A DNA stretch of 50,389 bases, taken from NCBI RefSeq assembly GCF_042432825.1, contig NZ_JBHLWN010000004.1, positions 1 to 50,389 of the forward strand. The letters run 5' to 3'. The notes beneath the pieces were generated by a model. The model saw only the letters and a list, made by a program, of their open reading frames with translations, ran no database searches and was not told the origin of the DNA. Positions 16,396 to 25,437 of this stretch are shown piece by piece. How positions within the stretch are numbered: the first letter of the stretch is position 1; every line of letters begins with the position of its first letter. The translations under genes were made by a program, and so were the position numbers. Source of the DNA: Gordoniibacillus chartarius (GTDB lineage: Bacteria; Bacillota; Bacilli; Paenibacillales; NBRC-103111).

Positions 16396-16677
16396 ATGAG
16401 CTTCAAGAGAAATGAAGGCGGCGAAGACCGCGGCGAGCGTAAATTCTCGCCACGCGGCAAAGGCAAAGGCAAGCGCCGGAAAGTGTGCTACTTCACAGTC
16501 AATAAGATCACTCACATTGACTATAAAGATATCGAGACGCTGAAGAAGTTCATCAGCGAGCGCGGCAAGATTCTTCCTCGCCGTGTAACCGGTACTTCCG
16601 CGAAGTACCAGCGTGCTCTGACAATCGCGATTAAGCGCGCTCGTCAGGTAGCACTGCTGCCGTACACTACGGAGTAA
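16396..16677 (+). CDS. rpsR: 30S ribosomal protein S18
   Basis: A 93-residue bS18. The conserved core runs from KVCYFTVNKITHIDYKD to the end, including LPRRVTGTSAKYQRAL. The N-terminus is about 14 residues longer than in B. subtilis and rich in Gly, Arg and Lys (about 7-27); such extended forms occur in Paenibacillus. Last gene of the operon, followed by a terminator. Confidence 0.97.
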   Translation: MSFKRNEGGEDRGERKFSPRGKGKGKRRKVCYFTVNKITHIDYKDIETLKKFISERGKILPRRVTGTSAKYQRALTIAIKRARQVALLPYTTE

Positions 16678-16694
16678 TCGAGATCGAGTCAACG

Positions 16695-16722
16695 ACAGCC
16701 GGCCCTAGGGCCGGCTGTTTTT
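16695..16722 (+). terminator. terminator of the rpsF operon
   Basis: ACAGCCGGCCC (16695-16705) pairs perfectly with GGGCCGGCTGT (16708-16718) and is followed by TTTTT. Confidence 0.92.
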
Positions 16723-16744
16723 GCGTAGAGAGGGATTCAGCTTG

Positions 16745-17641
16745 ATGAGATATCATACTATATATAAGTCGAAGCAGGGCAAGGCGATCCTTCATCAGCA
16801 TTACGATAAGTACGTTGACTCCTTGGGAGTGGAAGTGGAGCGCAGATATGTCCCTACCCGATTTGGACGGACGCACGTGCTTCAGCTTGGGCCCGAAGGG
16901 GCAAAGCCATTGATGATTTTGCAGGGGGGGAACTGTGTGAATCCGATGACGCTGTCGTGGTTCGCACCGTTATTCCGGCAATATCGCATTTATGCTCCAG
17001 ACACGATCGGACATCCCGGGTATAGTGATGAGACGAGGCTATCCGGCAAAGATCACAGCTTAGCCGTGTGGTTGTCCGATGTGATGGTTGAACTGGGCCT
17101 GACTCGGAGCGCGTGGATCGGACCTTCATTCGGCGCGGGAATGGTGCTGCGGTTGGCAGCCCACATGCCGGAGAAAATCGCCTGTGCCGCTCTGATTGCC
17201 CCTGCAGGGATTCGATTAGGCGATAAATCTGCGATGATCAGGCAGATTTTGCTGCCGCTAATCCGATACAGGCTGGGCGGCAATCCGAAGCACTTGAACC
17301 GAATTGCGGAAGCGATGTCCTTAGGCGGCATGAAGGAGACCGATAAGTCGATAATCGGCCATATCTTTCGGTATGTGAAGCTGGAGCAGGACATGCCCAA
17401 GCTAAGCGAGCTTGAGGAATTGACCGGATATCGAGCGCCTACACTGCTGATTGCAGGGAACCGGGATATTTTCTTTCCTGGGGATAGGGTAATCTCAAGA
17501 GCCAAAGATGTGATTCCGAATCTGATGGAGGCGAAGCTGCTCGATATGGGGCATTTTCCGTCAGATGAGATGCTTCGGTTGATGAACAAGGAAATACAGG
17601 TGTTTTTAGAACAAACGTACCTGCTCAACGAAGACAAGTAA
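16745..17641 (+). CDS. alpha/beta hydrolase
   Basis: A 298-residue alpha/beta-hydrolase-fold protein. The nucleophile elbow is GPSFGAG (Ser at about residue 129), the acid is probably Asp in AGNRDIFFPGD, and the His is in MGHFPSDE near the C-terminus. PLMILQGGNCVNP looks like the oxyanion-hole strand. The substrate cannot be told. I chose the ATG at 16745 because AGAGAGGGA precedes it; an earlier in-frame start at 16721 falls in the terminator hairpin. Confidence 0.82.
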   Translation: MRYHTIYKSKQGKAILHQHYDKYVDSLGVEVERRYVPTRFGRTHVLQLGPEGAKPLMILQGGNCVNPMTLSWFAPLFRQYRIYAPDTIGHPGYSDETRLSGKDHSLAVWLSDVMVELGLTRSAWIGPSFGAGMVLRLAAHMPEKIACAALIAPAGIRLGDKSAMIRQILLPLIRYRLGGNPKHLNRIAEAMSLGGMKETDKSIIGHIFRYVKLEQDMPKLSELEELTGYRAPTLLIAGNRDIFFPGDRVISRAKDVIPNLMEAKLLDMGHFPSDEMLRLMNKEIQVFLEQTYLLNEDK

Positions 17642-17832
17642 ACAAACCGAAGAAGCCCTGTCGTGAACAGGCGATATACGGGTACGAAGCGGGCGGCGTC
17701 TCAGCAGCAGCTGGAGCTGCACGCAAACGATGACGTTCACATCTCCGTCCGGTATCGGCGGTCGGCAACAAAAACAAGCAAATGAACGGAGAGTCGGTAC
17801 ACCGGTATACGGCAGCGCACTCGGGGCGAAAC

Positions 17833-17861
17833 TGTGTAGTCAAACTGATTTGTGTTATAAT
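17833..17861 (+). promoter_or_regulatory. promoter before the MazG-like gene
   Basis: A perfect TATAAT (17856-17861) is preceded by TGT (extended -10); the -35 region (TGTGTA) is poor. It lies 40 bases before the GTG at 17901. The rest of the 260-base gap upstream holds no recognisable feature. Confidence 0.55.
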
Positions 17862-17900
17862 CGGGGGAAAGAGCTTGTATGCTGTAAGGAGAGGGCGCTC

Positions 17901-18212
17901 GTGTCGCATATGGAGAAGGACGTTGATCTCGCACGAAGAGCCAAGGTCATCGAGTGGCTGAAGACGGAGGTCGTCGATCAAGTGGCGCACCTGCTCAAAG
18001 GCATTTGGGAGGGAAGCCACGCGAAGATGCTGGACGCACTGGCAAGTCTGGTGTCGTCGGGCTATATTTTGGGCCGGAGATTGGGGATTTCGTATCGCAG
18101 CTTGGATGAAGCCGTCCTGGATAAAATGAAAAAGCACCGTACGGAAGGCCACCAGCTGGAAGACTGGTACGGCGATATATCCGCGTTGGAAGAACATTTG
18201 CGTAAGAGGTGA
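17901..18212 (+). CDS. MazG-like protein
   Basis: A 103-residue, mostly helical protein of the MazG-like group found next to yybS/gdpP in Paenibacillaceae. MazG-type proteins hydrolyse nucleoside triphosphates, but the clear EExxE metal-binding motif is not obvious here, so the activity is uncertain. The GTG at 17901 was chosen because AAGGAGAGGG lies nine bases upstream, although the frame is open from 17730. yybS starts six bases after the stop. Confidence 0.65.
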   Translation: MSHMEKDVDLARRAKVIEWLKTEVVDQVAHLLKGIWEGSHAKMLDALASLVSSGYILGRRLGISYRSLDEAVLDKMKKHRTEGHQLEDWYGDISALEEHLRKR

Positions 18213-18218
18213 ACTCGG

Positions 18219-19142
18219 TTGGGTAATCGGCGTTTGTGGCCTTATTTGGTATGGAGTTTCGTATATATCCTTATGTTGTTGTCGCTGATCGTCCCACCGC
18301 TGCTGCTCCTGACGATGTGGTTTCTGATGGTGCCGGTGCTCGTGCTGTATGTGAAGCTCGACACGAAGCGGTTCGTGCTGTTTTACGGAGCCAGTCTCGC
18401 CGTCGTGTATGTGCTCACGGCGGGAATCGGGCCGCTGCTGCTGGCGATATCGCTATTTTTCCTGCCGCCTGTCATCGTGATGGGCAATTTGCATAAGAAG
18501 AAGTCAGCGGCGAAGACGGTGCTGACAGCCGGTATGGTGACGCTGCTTGCCGAGGCACTGCTGAGCTTGGTGATCGGTTACGCGGTCGGATTTGACCCAG
18601 TGTCGAAATTCCAGACATCCATGACGGAAACGATCGAGTCGTATCCGGAAGGCTTCATGGGCATGGTCAAGACGTACACGGACCAATATGTACAGGTAAT
18701 TGTACAAATGATCCCGTTCTATCTCATTTTGTTCTCTTACGCGTTTACGGCTGTGAATCATACGATAGCGCGGCGCATTCTAAACCGGATGGGAGCCGAG
18801 CTGCCGGGGATGAAGCCGCTTCGCGAATGGCGCATGCCCAAGACATTCGTCGTGATCTACATTATTACGACCGTCTTGTACATGGCGCTGCCGGCGGGAG
18901 ATACCTCGATGATGTCGACCCTGGTCTTGAATCTCCATCCGCTGTTGACGCTCGTGTTCGTCGCCCAGGGATTGTCCTTCCTGTTCTTTACGGCGCACGA
19001 GCGGGGCCGATCCAGAGCGCTGCCGATTGCAGCCGTCGTGCTGCTCGTGCTGCTGTTCCCGTTGTTAATGTACGTTTACAGCATTCTGGGCGTGATGGAT
19101 GCGGCACTGCCGCTGCGGGAGCGATTCCGCAAAAATCGGTAG
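18219..19142 (+). CDS. yybS: DUF2232 membrane protein YybS
   Basis: A 307-residue integral membrane protein with about eight hydrophobic segments spread along its length and a basic C-terminus (RERFRKNR). Its position directly before gdpP and its length match YybS (DUF2232) of Bacillus. Function unknown; a role with the neighbouring cyclic-di-AMP enzyme is a guess from context. TTG start after AGGTGAAC. Confidence 0.85.
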   Translation: MGNRRLWPYLVWSFVYILMLLSLIVPPLLLLTMWFLMVPVLVLYVKLDTKRFVLFYGASLAVVYVLTAGIGPLLLAISLFFLPPVIVMGNLHKKKSAAKTVLTAGMVTLLAEALLSLVIGYAVGFDPVSKFQTSMTETIESYPEGFMGMVKTYTDQYVQVIVQMIPFYLILFSYAFTAVNHTIARRILNRMGAELPGMKPLREWRMPKTFVVIYIITTVLYMALPAGDTSMMSTLVLNLHPLLTLVFVAQGLSFLFFTAHERGRSRALPIAAVVLLVLLFPLLMYVYSILGVMDAALPLRERFRKNR

Positions 19143-19160
19143 GAGAAGAGGCAAGCGGAG

Positions 19161-21122
19161 ATGCCCAAATTTCTCTTGAAACGTTGGCATGGACTCCATA
19201 TGGTGTGGACGTTCGTGCTGCTTGTTGCGCTGTCGTTCGGCCTGCTGGCCTATCAGTGGCTGCTCGGCAGCATCGGTCTGGTGTTGAGCGGGCTGCTGGC
19301 GTACTACACCATAAGGGCAGAGAAGGCATTCAGAAACGATCTTAGCGACTATATCGGCACGATTACGCACCGGGTGAAGAAGGCCGGCACCGAGGTCATG
19401 AACGAGCTGCCGCTCGGCATGCTGATCTATAACGAGGATCGGGTCATTGAATGGCATAATCCGTTCGTCGGCAAAATGGTCGGCCGCGACTCGATCATCG
19501 GCGAGACGATCGACGACATGTTTCCCGAGCTGAAGATGAAGAAGGAGCGGGAGGAGCGGCTCGACGTTTCGGTCGGCAAGCAGGTGTACCAGGTGTGGGT
19601 GCGTCCGGAAGAGCGCCTGTTATATTTTCGCGACAATACGGCTTATCATACGCTGCAGAAAAAATATGAAGAAGAGAAGCTGGCGCTCGGCATTGTGCTG
19701 ATGGACAACCTCGAGGAGGCGACGCAAGGGCTCGAGGACCAGGCGCGCAGCATTCTGCTGGCGAAGGTGACCGGGGAAATTACGGAATGGGCCGCGAAGA
19801 ACGGTATCTATATTCGCCGCACGGCGTCGGACCGCTTCCTGATTCTGATGGATCAGGTCGGGCTGAAGCAGCTGGAGCAGAGCCGCTTCGAGGTGCTTGA
19901 CGATGTGCGTGACCTGACGATCGAGAACAAGCTGCCGCTGACGCTCAGTATCGGAATCGCCAGCGGCTTCAATACGCTGACGGAGCTTGGGCAGATGGCG
20001 CAGACATCGCTGGATATGTCGCTCGGAAGGGGCGGCGATCAAGTGACGGTTAAGGTCGGCCAGCGGTTGTCGTTCTACGGAGGCAAGACGAATGCGGTGG
20101 AGAAGCGCACGCGCGTTCGGGCGCGGGTCATCTCGCATGCGCTGCGGGATCTCATGAGAGAAAGCGACAAGGTCATCATTATGGGGCATAAGTACCCGGA
20201 CATGGATGCGATCGGTGCAGCGGTCGGTATTCTGAAGGCGGTGCAGATCGTCGGCAAGGAAGGCTACATCGTGCTGGAGGGGGTCAATCCGTCCATTTCC
20301 CGGCTCATGGAGCAAATCTCCGAGGACGAGAAGCTGAACCGCTGGTTCGTGACGCCGGAGCAAGCGCTGCAAATTACGAACAGCCGGTCGCTGGCGGTCG
20401 TCCTGGACACGCATAAAGCGTCGATGGTAGCGGAGCCGAAGCTGCTGCAGCTGACGCACCGCATTGTCGTTGTCGATCACCATCGCCGCAGCGAGGAGTT
20501 CATTCAAGAAGCGATGCTGGTGTATATGGAGCCTTACGCATCGTCGACCTGCGAGCTTGTGACCGAGCTGCTGCAGTACATTCACGAACGGGTGTCGCTG
20601 GAGGTGCTGGAAGCTACGGCGCTTCTGGCCGGCATTGTCGTCGATACGAAGAGCTTCTCGCTCCGTACCGGGGCGCGCACGTTCGAAGCGGCCTCGTATT
20701 TGCGGCGCAACGGGGCCGATTCCGCGCTGATTCAGCGGCTGCTCAAGGAAGATCTGGATCATTACATCCAGAAGGCCGAGCTGATTCGCTGCACGGAAAT
20801 TATGTATGATCATCTAGCGCTTGCTTACGGCGAGACGGCTCGCAAATATTCTCAGTTGATGATCGCTCAGGTAGCTGATACACTGCTGAATATGACGGAT
20901 ATTATGGCCTCTTTCGTCATCGCGGAGAGGCCGGACGGAAGAATCGGCATCAGCGCAAGGTCGCTCGGCCAGATGAACGTGCAGCTCGTAATGGAGCGGC
21001 TCGGCGGCGGCGGACATTTGACGAACGCGGCAACGCAGCTAGACGGAACGATCGAGGAAGCGAAGCTGAAGCTGAAAGCGGTGCTGCAGCAAATGCAGAC
21101 AGAGGAGGGTTTGTTCCTATGA
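19161..21122 (+). CDS. gdpP: cyclic-di-AMP phosphodiesterase GdpP
   Basis: GdpP degrades c-di-AMP and so controls potassium and cell-wall homeostasis. The 653-residue protein has two N-terminal transmembrane segments (about 12-50), a PAS domain (about 80-160), a degenerate GGDEF domain, and DHH/DHHA1 catalytic domains. The catalytic residues are GHKYPDMDAIGAA (about 341-353), VVDHHRR (about 436) and GGGGHLTNAA (about 613). The full set of metal ligands suggests an active enzyme. It overlaps rplI by four bases. Confidence 0.95.
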   Translation: MPKFLLKRWHGLHMVWTFVLLVALSFGLLAYQWLLGSIGLVLSGLLAYYTIRAEKAFRNDLSDYIGTITHRVKKAGTEVMNELPLGMLIYNEDRVIEWHNPFVGKMVGRDSIIGETIDDMFPELKMKKEREERLDVSVGKQVYQVWVRPEERLLYFRDNTAYHTLQKKYEEEKLALGIVLMDNLEEATQGLEDQARSILLAKVTGEITEWAAKNGIYIRRTASDRFLILMDQVGLKQLEQSRFEVLDDVRDLTIENKLPLTLSIGIASGFNTLTELGQMAQTSLDMSLGRGGDQVTVKVGQRLSFYGGKTNAVEKRTRVRARVISHALRDLMRESDKVIIMGHKYPDMDAIGAAVGILKAVQIVGKEGYIVLEGVNPSISRLMEQISEDEKLNRWFVTPEQALQITNSRSLAVVLDTHKASMVAEPKLLQLTHRIVVVDHHRRSEEFIQEAMLVYMEPYASSTCELVTELLQYIHERVSLEVLEATALLAGIVVDTKSFSLRTGARTFEAASYLRRNGADSALIQRLLKEDLDHYIQKAELIRCTEIMYDHLALAYGETARKYSQLMIAQVADTLLNMTDIMASFVIAERPDGRIGISARSLGQMNVQLVMERLGGGGHLTNAATQLDGTIEEAKLKLKAVLQQMQTEEGLFL

Positions 21123-21568
21123 AAGTGATTTTCTTGAAAGATGTGAAGGGACAAGGCAAGAAGGGTGAAATCAAGGAAGTGTCCGAGGGCTACGCAGCGA
21201 ACTTCCTGTTTAAGCAAGGTCTGGCTCAGCCGGCTTCGGAAGGCGCGGTCAAGACGCTCGATAATCAGAAGAAAGCGGAAGAACGCCGCAAGGAGCAGGA
21301 AAAGCAGGATGCCAAGGAGCTCGGCGTGAAGCTGGCGGAGCTGACGGTGCAGCTGCGGGCGAAGGCCGGCGAGGGCGGACGCCTGTTCGGAGCGGTTACG
21401 AATAAGCAAGTCGCGGACGAGCTGGAGAAGCAGCACAAGATTAAGCTGGACAAGCGCAAGATTGTGATGGATGATCCGGTGCGTACGCTCGGCGTGACGA
21501 AGGTGCCGGTGAAGCTGCACCCGGAAGTGACGTCGTCGCTCAACGTACATGTCGTGGAAGAAAAGTAA
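21119..21568 (+). CDS. rplI: 50S ribosomal protein L9
   Basis: A 149-residue bL9. The signature (VSEGYAANFLFKQGLAQPAS) falls at about 23-42, followed by the long connecting helix rich in Lys and Glu and the C-terminal domain ending in TSSLNVHVVEEK. The ATG overlaps the gdpP stop (ATGA). Confidence 0.97.
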   Translation: MKVIFLKDVKGQGKKGEIKEVSEGYAANFLFKQGLAQPASEGAVKTLDNQKKAEERRKEQEKQDAKELGVKLAELTVQLRAKAGEGGRLFGAVTNKQVADELEKQHKIKLDKRKIVMDDPVRTLGVTKVPVKLHPEVTSSLNVHVVEEK

Positions 21569-21584
21569 TACGGGTTAGTTGCGG

Positions 21585-21653
21585 ACGAGCCGGACACGGG
21601 TACCTGCGACACGGCGGCTCGCTGCTGTATCGGGGAACACGGTTCCGGCTCGT
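21585..21653 (+). repeat. long-loop inverted repeat between rplI and dnaB
   Basis: ACGAGCCGGA (21585-21594) is perfectly complementary to TCCGGCTCGT (21644-21653), with 49 bases between. Only TT follows, so it is a weak terminator at best; it could instead be a leader structure for dnaB. Confidence 0.5.
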
Positions 21654-21678
21654 TTGAGCCTTGAGGAGGGTATTCGAC

Positions 21679-23046
21679 ATGAACGCAGATGTATTGCTGG
21701 AAAATCGCATACCGCCGCAAAATATCGAAGCCGAGCAAGCTGTCCTCGGCGCGATTTTGCTTGACACCGAAGCGCTGGTTACGGCGATGGAACGGATCAA
21801 CGCCGACGACTTCTACCGCGGCTCGCACTCGCGAATCTTCGAAGCGATCGTTGAGCTGGCCGAGAAGGGCGAGCCGGTCGACCTGGTGACGCTGACGGCG
21901 AAGCTGCAGGATAAGGGCGAGCTCGAGGATGTCGGCGGGGTCAGCTATTTGGCTGAGCTGGCCAAATCGGTCCCGACGGCGGCCAACATCGATTACTACG
22001 CGCAGATCGTCGAAGAGAAGTCGATGCTGCGCCGCTTGATCCGGACGGCGACGCAAATCGTAGCTAGCGGCTATACCGCGGGCGAGGACGTCGGCGGACT
22101 GCTTGGCGATGCCGAGAAGAAAATTCTCGAGATCTCGCAGAGCCGTTCGTCCAGCGGGTTCGTCTCGATTCGCGAAGTGCTGATGGAAGTATTCGAGAAG
22201 GTCGAGTTTTTGTTTACGAATAAGGGCGGCGCGTCGGGCATTCCGTCCGGTTTCACGGATCTTGATAAAATGACGTCAGGCTTCCAGCGTTCCGACCTGA
22301 TCATTCTCGCCGCGCGTCCTTCCGTAGGGAAGACGGCGTTCGCGCTGAACGTTGCGCAGAACGTCGGAGTGCGGGCGAAGGAAACCGTAGCGATCTTCTC
22401 GCTCGAGATGGGCGCCGCGCAGCTGGTTAACCGTATGGTGTGCGCGGAGGCCAATGTCGATGCGGGACGTCTGCGTACCGGTTACTTGGAGGGCGACGAC
22501 TGGGAGAAGCTGACGATGGCGATGGGCGCCTTGTCCGAGGCAAACATCTACATCGACGATACGCCGACGATTACGGTGCAGGACATCCGCGCCAAGTGCC
22601 GCCGGCTGCAGCAGGAGAAGGGGCTCGGCATGATTCTGATCGATTATCTGCAGCTGATTGCCGGTCGCGGCAAGGGCGACAACCGCCAGCAGGAAGTATC
22701 GGAAATTTCGCGTACGCTCAAGCAGATTGCCCGTGAGCTGAACGTGCCGGTCATCGCCCTGTCGCAGCTAAGCCGCGGTGTCGAGCAGCGCCAGGACAAG
22801 CGGCCGATGATGTCGGACTTGCGTGAATCGGGCTCGATCGAGCAGGACGCCGACATCGTCGCGTTCCTGTACCGTGACGATTATTACGACAAAGAGTCGG
22901 AGAAGAAGAACATCATCGAAATTATTATCGCCAAGCAGCGTAACGGCCCGGTAGGGACGGTCGAGCTCGCGTTCTTGAAGCATTTCAACAAATTCGTCAA
23001 TCTCGATCGGACGCATCAGGAAGTGGCAGCGGCGGCGGGGCATTAA
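21679..23046 (+). CDS. dnaB: replicative DNA helicase (DnaB family, Bacillus DnaC)
   Basis: This is the hexameric 5'-3' fork helicase (455 residues). The N-terminal primase-binding domain starts at PPQNIEAEQAVLGAI; the RecA-like domain has Walker A ARPSVGKTAFALN (about 216-228), MILIDYLQLI and the DnaB signature SQLSRGVEQR. Note that in B. subtilis this protein is called DnaC and 'DnaB' is a different loader protein. ATG at 21679 chosen after GAGGAGGG. Second-to-last in the yybS-gdpP-rplI-dnaB cluster; a terminator follows. Confidence 0.97.
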   Translation: MNADVLLENRIPPQNIEAEQAVLGAILLDTEALVTAMERINADDFYRGSHSRIFEAIVELAEKGEPVDLVTLTAKLQDKGELEDVGGVSYLAELAKSVPTAANIDYYAQIVEEKSMLRRLIRTATQIVASGYTAGEDVGGLLGDAEKKILEISQSRSSSGFVSIREVLMEVFEKVEFLFTNKGGASGIPSGFTDLDKMTSGFQRSDLIILAARPSVGKTAFALNVAQNVGVRAKETVAIFSLEMGAAQLVNRMVCAEANVDAGRLRTGYLEGDDWEKLTMAMGALSEANIYIDDTPTITVQDIRAKCRRLQQEKGLGMILIDYLQLIAGRGKGDNRQQEVSEISRTLKQIARELNVPVIALSQLSRGVEQRQDKRPMMSDLRESGSIEQDADIVAFLYRDDYYDKESEKKNIIEIIIAKQRNGPVGTVELAFLKHFNKFVNLDRTHQEVAAAAGH

Positions 23047-23129
23047 CGGCAGCTCAGCTTGTACTGCATCGTGCAGCCGCATTGTGTACGCCGGTTTGGG
23101 TCCGGGTACGCAGAAAAGTATGGTGAAAG

Positions 23130-23175
23130 AGGGTTTCTTGCGGCAGCATCGCAGCTTGCTGCGGGGACCCTTTTT
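23130..23175 (+). terminator. terminator after dnaB
   Basis: AGGGT (23130-23134) pairs with ACCCT (23167-23171), enclosing a GCGGCA/TGCTGC stem, and TTTTT follows. Confidence 0.7.
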
Positions 23176-23302
23176 GCCGTATAGCCCGGAAATGCTGCGA
23201 CGGAGAGGCGGATATCATGAACGGACAAACGTACAAGCTTTGGCACCGGGGTTCGAATATGCTGGCAGTATCTTGTTGTTCCAATCCTTTGGAGGTGCTG
23301 TT

Positions 23303-23683
23303 ATGCGGATTCTCGCTCAATCCCCGATTATGGCCGATCACATTACCCCTTATTATGGAAAGGCTATTGCTGCTGTATTGCCAAGCGGCGATGTTGTGTG
23401 CGGTATTGTGGACCGTGTCCATGAAGGCCATTTGTTCATGCGTCCAATCGAGAATGTGCCGGAAGCTTACGTGCTCAGTTTGAAGAAATCTCTAGGTGCG
23501 AAGTATAAAAATAAAGCGCAAGTGAAGGCTTTGGCCGGTGCCGGCGCGGCAGCAGGGGCGGGCTTCGGCGGCTTTCCGCTCGGCTGGGGATTCGGCAACT
23601 TCGGCTGGGGCGCAGGCTTGTGGTGGGTGTTCCCGCTGTTCCTGTTGGCCGCTCTGGCTGCGTTACCGTTCTTCTGGTGGTAA
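23303..23683 (+). CDS. hypothetical protein with Gly/Trp-rich hydrophobic tail
   Basis: A 126-residue protein I do not recognise. The first 75 residues look like a small beta-rich domain (ILAQSPIMADHITPYYGKAI; VLPSGDVVCGIVDRV), then a basic stretch (about 55-73), an Ala/Gly run, a Gly/Phe/Trp segment (about 83-102) and a final hydrophobic helix rich in Leu, Ala, Phe and Trp. This suggests a membrane- or coat-associated protein, possibly sporulation-linked (speculative). ATG at 23303 chosen after GGAGGTG. It lies alone between dnaB and purA. Confidence 0.7.
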   Translation: MRILAQSPIMADHITPYYGKAIAAVLPSGDVVCGIVDRVHEGHLFMRPIENVPEAYVLSLKKSLGAKYKNKAQVKALAGAGAAAGAGFGGFPLGWGFGNFGWGAGLWWVFPLFLLAALAALPFFWW

Positions 23684-23715
23684 ATCGAAGCTCCCCAACC
23701 TGTTAGTCTCGACAA

Positions 23716-23759
23716 ATTCCCGAACATTCATACCTGCCCTATCGTAATTGTTCGCTTTT
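23716..23759 (+). promoter_or_regulatory. paired PurBox-like sites (PurR operator)
   Basis: ATTCCCGAACATT (23716-23728) on the + strand and AAAAGCGAACAAT (23759-23747) on the - strand each match the Bacillus PurBox AWWWCCGAACWWT with one mismatch. They are inverted and 18 bases apart, just upstream of the purA -35. This is the known layout for PurR repression, relieved by PRPP. Confidence 0.72.
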
Positions 23760-23762
23760 GAT

Positions 23763-23791
23763 TTGACTTTATACACAGATATTGCTACACT
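23763..23791 (+). promoter_or_regulatory. sigma-A promoter of purA
   Basis: TTGACT (23763-23768), a 17-base spacer and TACACT (23786-23791). A near-perfect hairpin GGCGAAACCGGT/ACCGGATTTCGCC (23798-23825) lies at the start of the transcript. Confidence 0.7.
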
Positions 23792-23865
23792 AGAAGCGGC
23801 GAAACCGGTAAAACCGGATTTCGCCAATTTTAGGGTGGGGACGCCCGAGTGGGGGTAGGTGCGCC

Positions 23866-25152
23866 GTGTCAACCGTAGTCGTAGTTGGGACTCAGTGGGG
23901 CGACGAAGGCAAAGGCAAGATCACCGATTTCTTGGCGGAGAACGCTGAGGTGATCGCACGATATCAAGGCGGTAACAATGCCGGCCATACAATCATGATT
24001 GAGCAGAAGAAGTATAAGCTGACGATGATTCCGTCGGGCATATTCTATAACGATAAAATTTGTGTCATTGGCAACGGCATGGTCCTTAATCCGGCCGCTT
24101 TGCTCGAAGAGATTCAATATATTCACGACAACGGCTTCACGACCGATAACCTGCGCATCAGCGACCGCGCTCATGTTATTATGCCGTATCACCTCGTGAT
24201 TGACGGATTGGAAGAGGACCGTAAGGGCGCCGACAAGATCGGCACAACCCGCAAGGGCATCGGTCCTTGCTATATGGATAAGGCGGCGCGCAACGGGATC
24301 CGGATCGCCGACCTGTTGGACGCCGAGGTGTTCGAGCCGAAGCTGCGCAAGCTGGTTGCCGATAAGAACCAGCTCATTGAGCAGGTATATGGCGGCAAGG
24401 GACTCGACGTTGAGCCGATTCTGAGCGAATACTTGGGCTATGCCGAGCGTCTGCGTCCGTATGTGACCGATACGTCGGTCGTGCTGAATGATGCGATTGA
24501 CGCAGGCCGCCGGGTGTTGTTCGAAGGCGCTCAGGGCGTCATGCTCGACCTTGACCAGGGCACGTATCCGTTCGTAACCTCGTCCAACCCTACGGCTGGC
24601 GGCGTATGTAACGGTGCAGGCGTCGGCCCTACGAAGATCAATCACATCATCGGCGTTGCCAAGGCTTACACGACGCGCGTCGGCGATGGTCCGTTCCCGA
24701 CGGAGCTGCATAATGAGATCGGCGACCGGATCCGCGAAATCGGCCATGAGTACGGCACGGTAACGGGCCGGCCGCGCCGTGTCGGCTGGTTCGACAGCGT
24801 CGTTGTCCGCCATGCGCGGCGCGTCAGCGGGATTACCGGCTTATCCCTGAACTCGCTGGATGTATTGACAGGACTGGAAACCGTGAAAATCTGTACCTCG
24901 TATCGTTACCGCGGCGAAGTAATCGAGCATTATCCGGCCAGCCTCAAGACGCTGGCCGAGTGCGAAGCGATCTACGAAGAGCTGCCGGGCTGGAGCGAGG
25001 ACTTGTCGGAAGTGCGTTCGCTGGATCAGCTTCCGGCGAATGCGCGCCGATATCTGGAGCGGGTATCGGAGCTGACCGGCATTCCGATAACGATCTTTTC
25101 CGTCGGCCGCAATCGCGAGCAGACGAACCTGCTGCAGCCGCTGTACGTGTAA
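23866..25152 (+). CDS. purA: adenylosuccinate synthetase
   Basis: PurA makes adenylosuccinate from IMP, aspartate and GTP, the first committed step to AMP. The 428-residue protein has the N-terminal GTP-binding motif VVGTQWGDEGKGKITD (Asp and His catalytic pair including GGNNAGHT) and the GTTRKGIGPCYMDKAARNG and QGVMLDLDQGTYPFVTSSN signatures. GTG start after AGGTG. Monocistronic between its PurR-type promoter and a strong terminator. Confidence 0.98.
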   Translation: MSTVVVVGTQWGDEGKGKITDFLAENAEVIARYQGGNNAGHTIMIEQKKYKLTMIPSGIFYNDKICVIGNGMVLNPAALLEEIQYIHDNGFTTDNLRISDRAHVIMPYHLVIDGLEEDRKGADKIGTTRKGIGPCYMDKAARNGIRIADLLDAEVFEPKLRKLVADKNQLIEQVYGGKGLDVEPILSEYLGYAERLRPYVTDTSVVLNDAIDAGRRVLFEGAQGVMLDLDQGTYPFVTSSNPTAGGVCNGAGVGPTKINHIIGVAKAYTTRVGDGPFPTELHNEIGDRIREIGHEYGTVTGRPRRVGWFDSVVVRHARRVSGITGLSLNSLDVLTGLETVKICTSYRYRGEVIEHYPASLKTLAECEAIYEELPGWSEDLSEVRSLDQLPANARRYLERVSELTGIPITIFSVGRNREQTNLLQPLYV

Positions 25153-25201
25153 GCAGCTTACGCCACAGCAGCGAAACCAATTAAAGTCTACAGACATATA
25201 G

Positions 25202-25240
25202 CCCCCGGAGAGCCGCAAGTGTGCGGTGCCGGGGGTTTTT
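25202..25240 (+). terminator. terminator after purA
   Basis: CCCCCGG (25202-25208) pairs with CCGGGGG (25229-25235), enclosing GCCGCA/TGCGGT, and is followed by TTTTT. The remaining bases to 25437 show no gene. Confidence 0.88.
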
Positions 25241-25437
25241 CAGCATGCGGACCTATCGCGGCGGCATCCGAGTCCCGAATGGAGGACACGCTCCGGTTTG
25301 GACCGCAGCGGTGCGAAACTTGTCGCGGGATTGTCACCATTTTCCATAAGGGGGGCGTTAAAGACGAGCATTTCCGGCAATACTGGAAGGGGAAACCACC
25401 CTGCGGGAAATGAAGTCGAAGGAGTAGGAGCAATCGC

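Noticed and set aside
19620..20813. A 397-codon open frame antisense to gdpP
   Set aside because: Same reasoning: it is a shadow of gdpP with antisense-type composition.
23217..23483. An 88-codon frame starting 86 bases before the 126-residue gene, with a possible GGAGAGG site
   Set aside because: It overlaps most of the better-supported gene at 23303 in another frame and has no recognisable domain.
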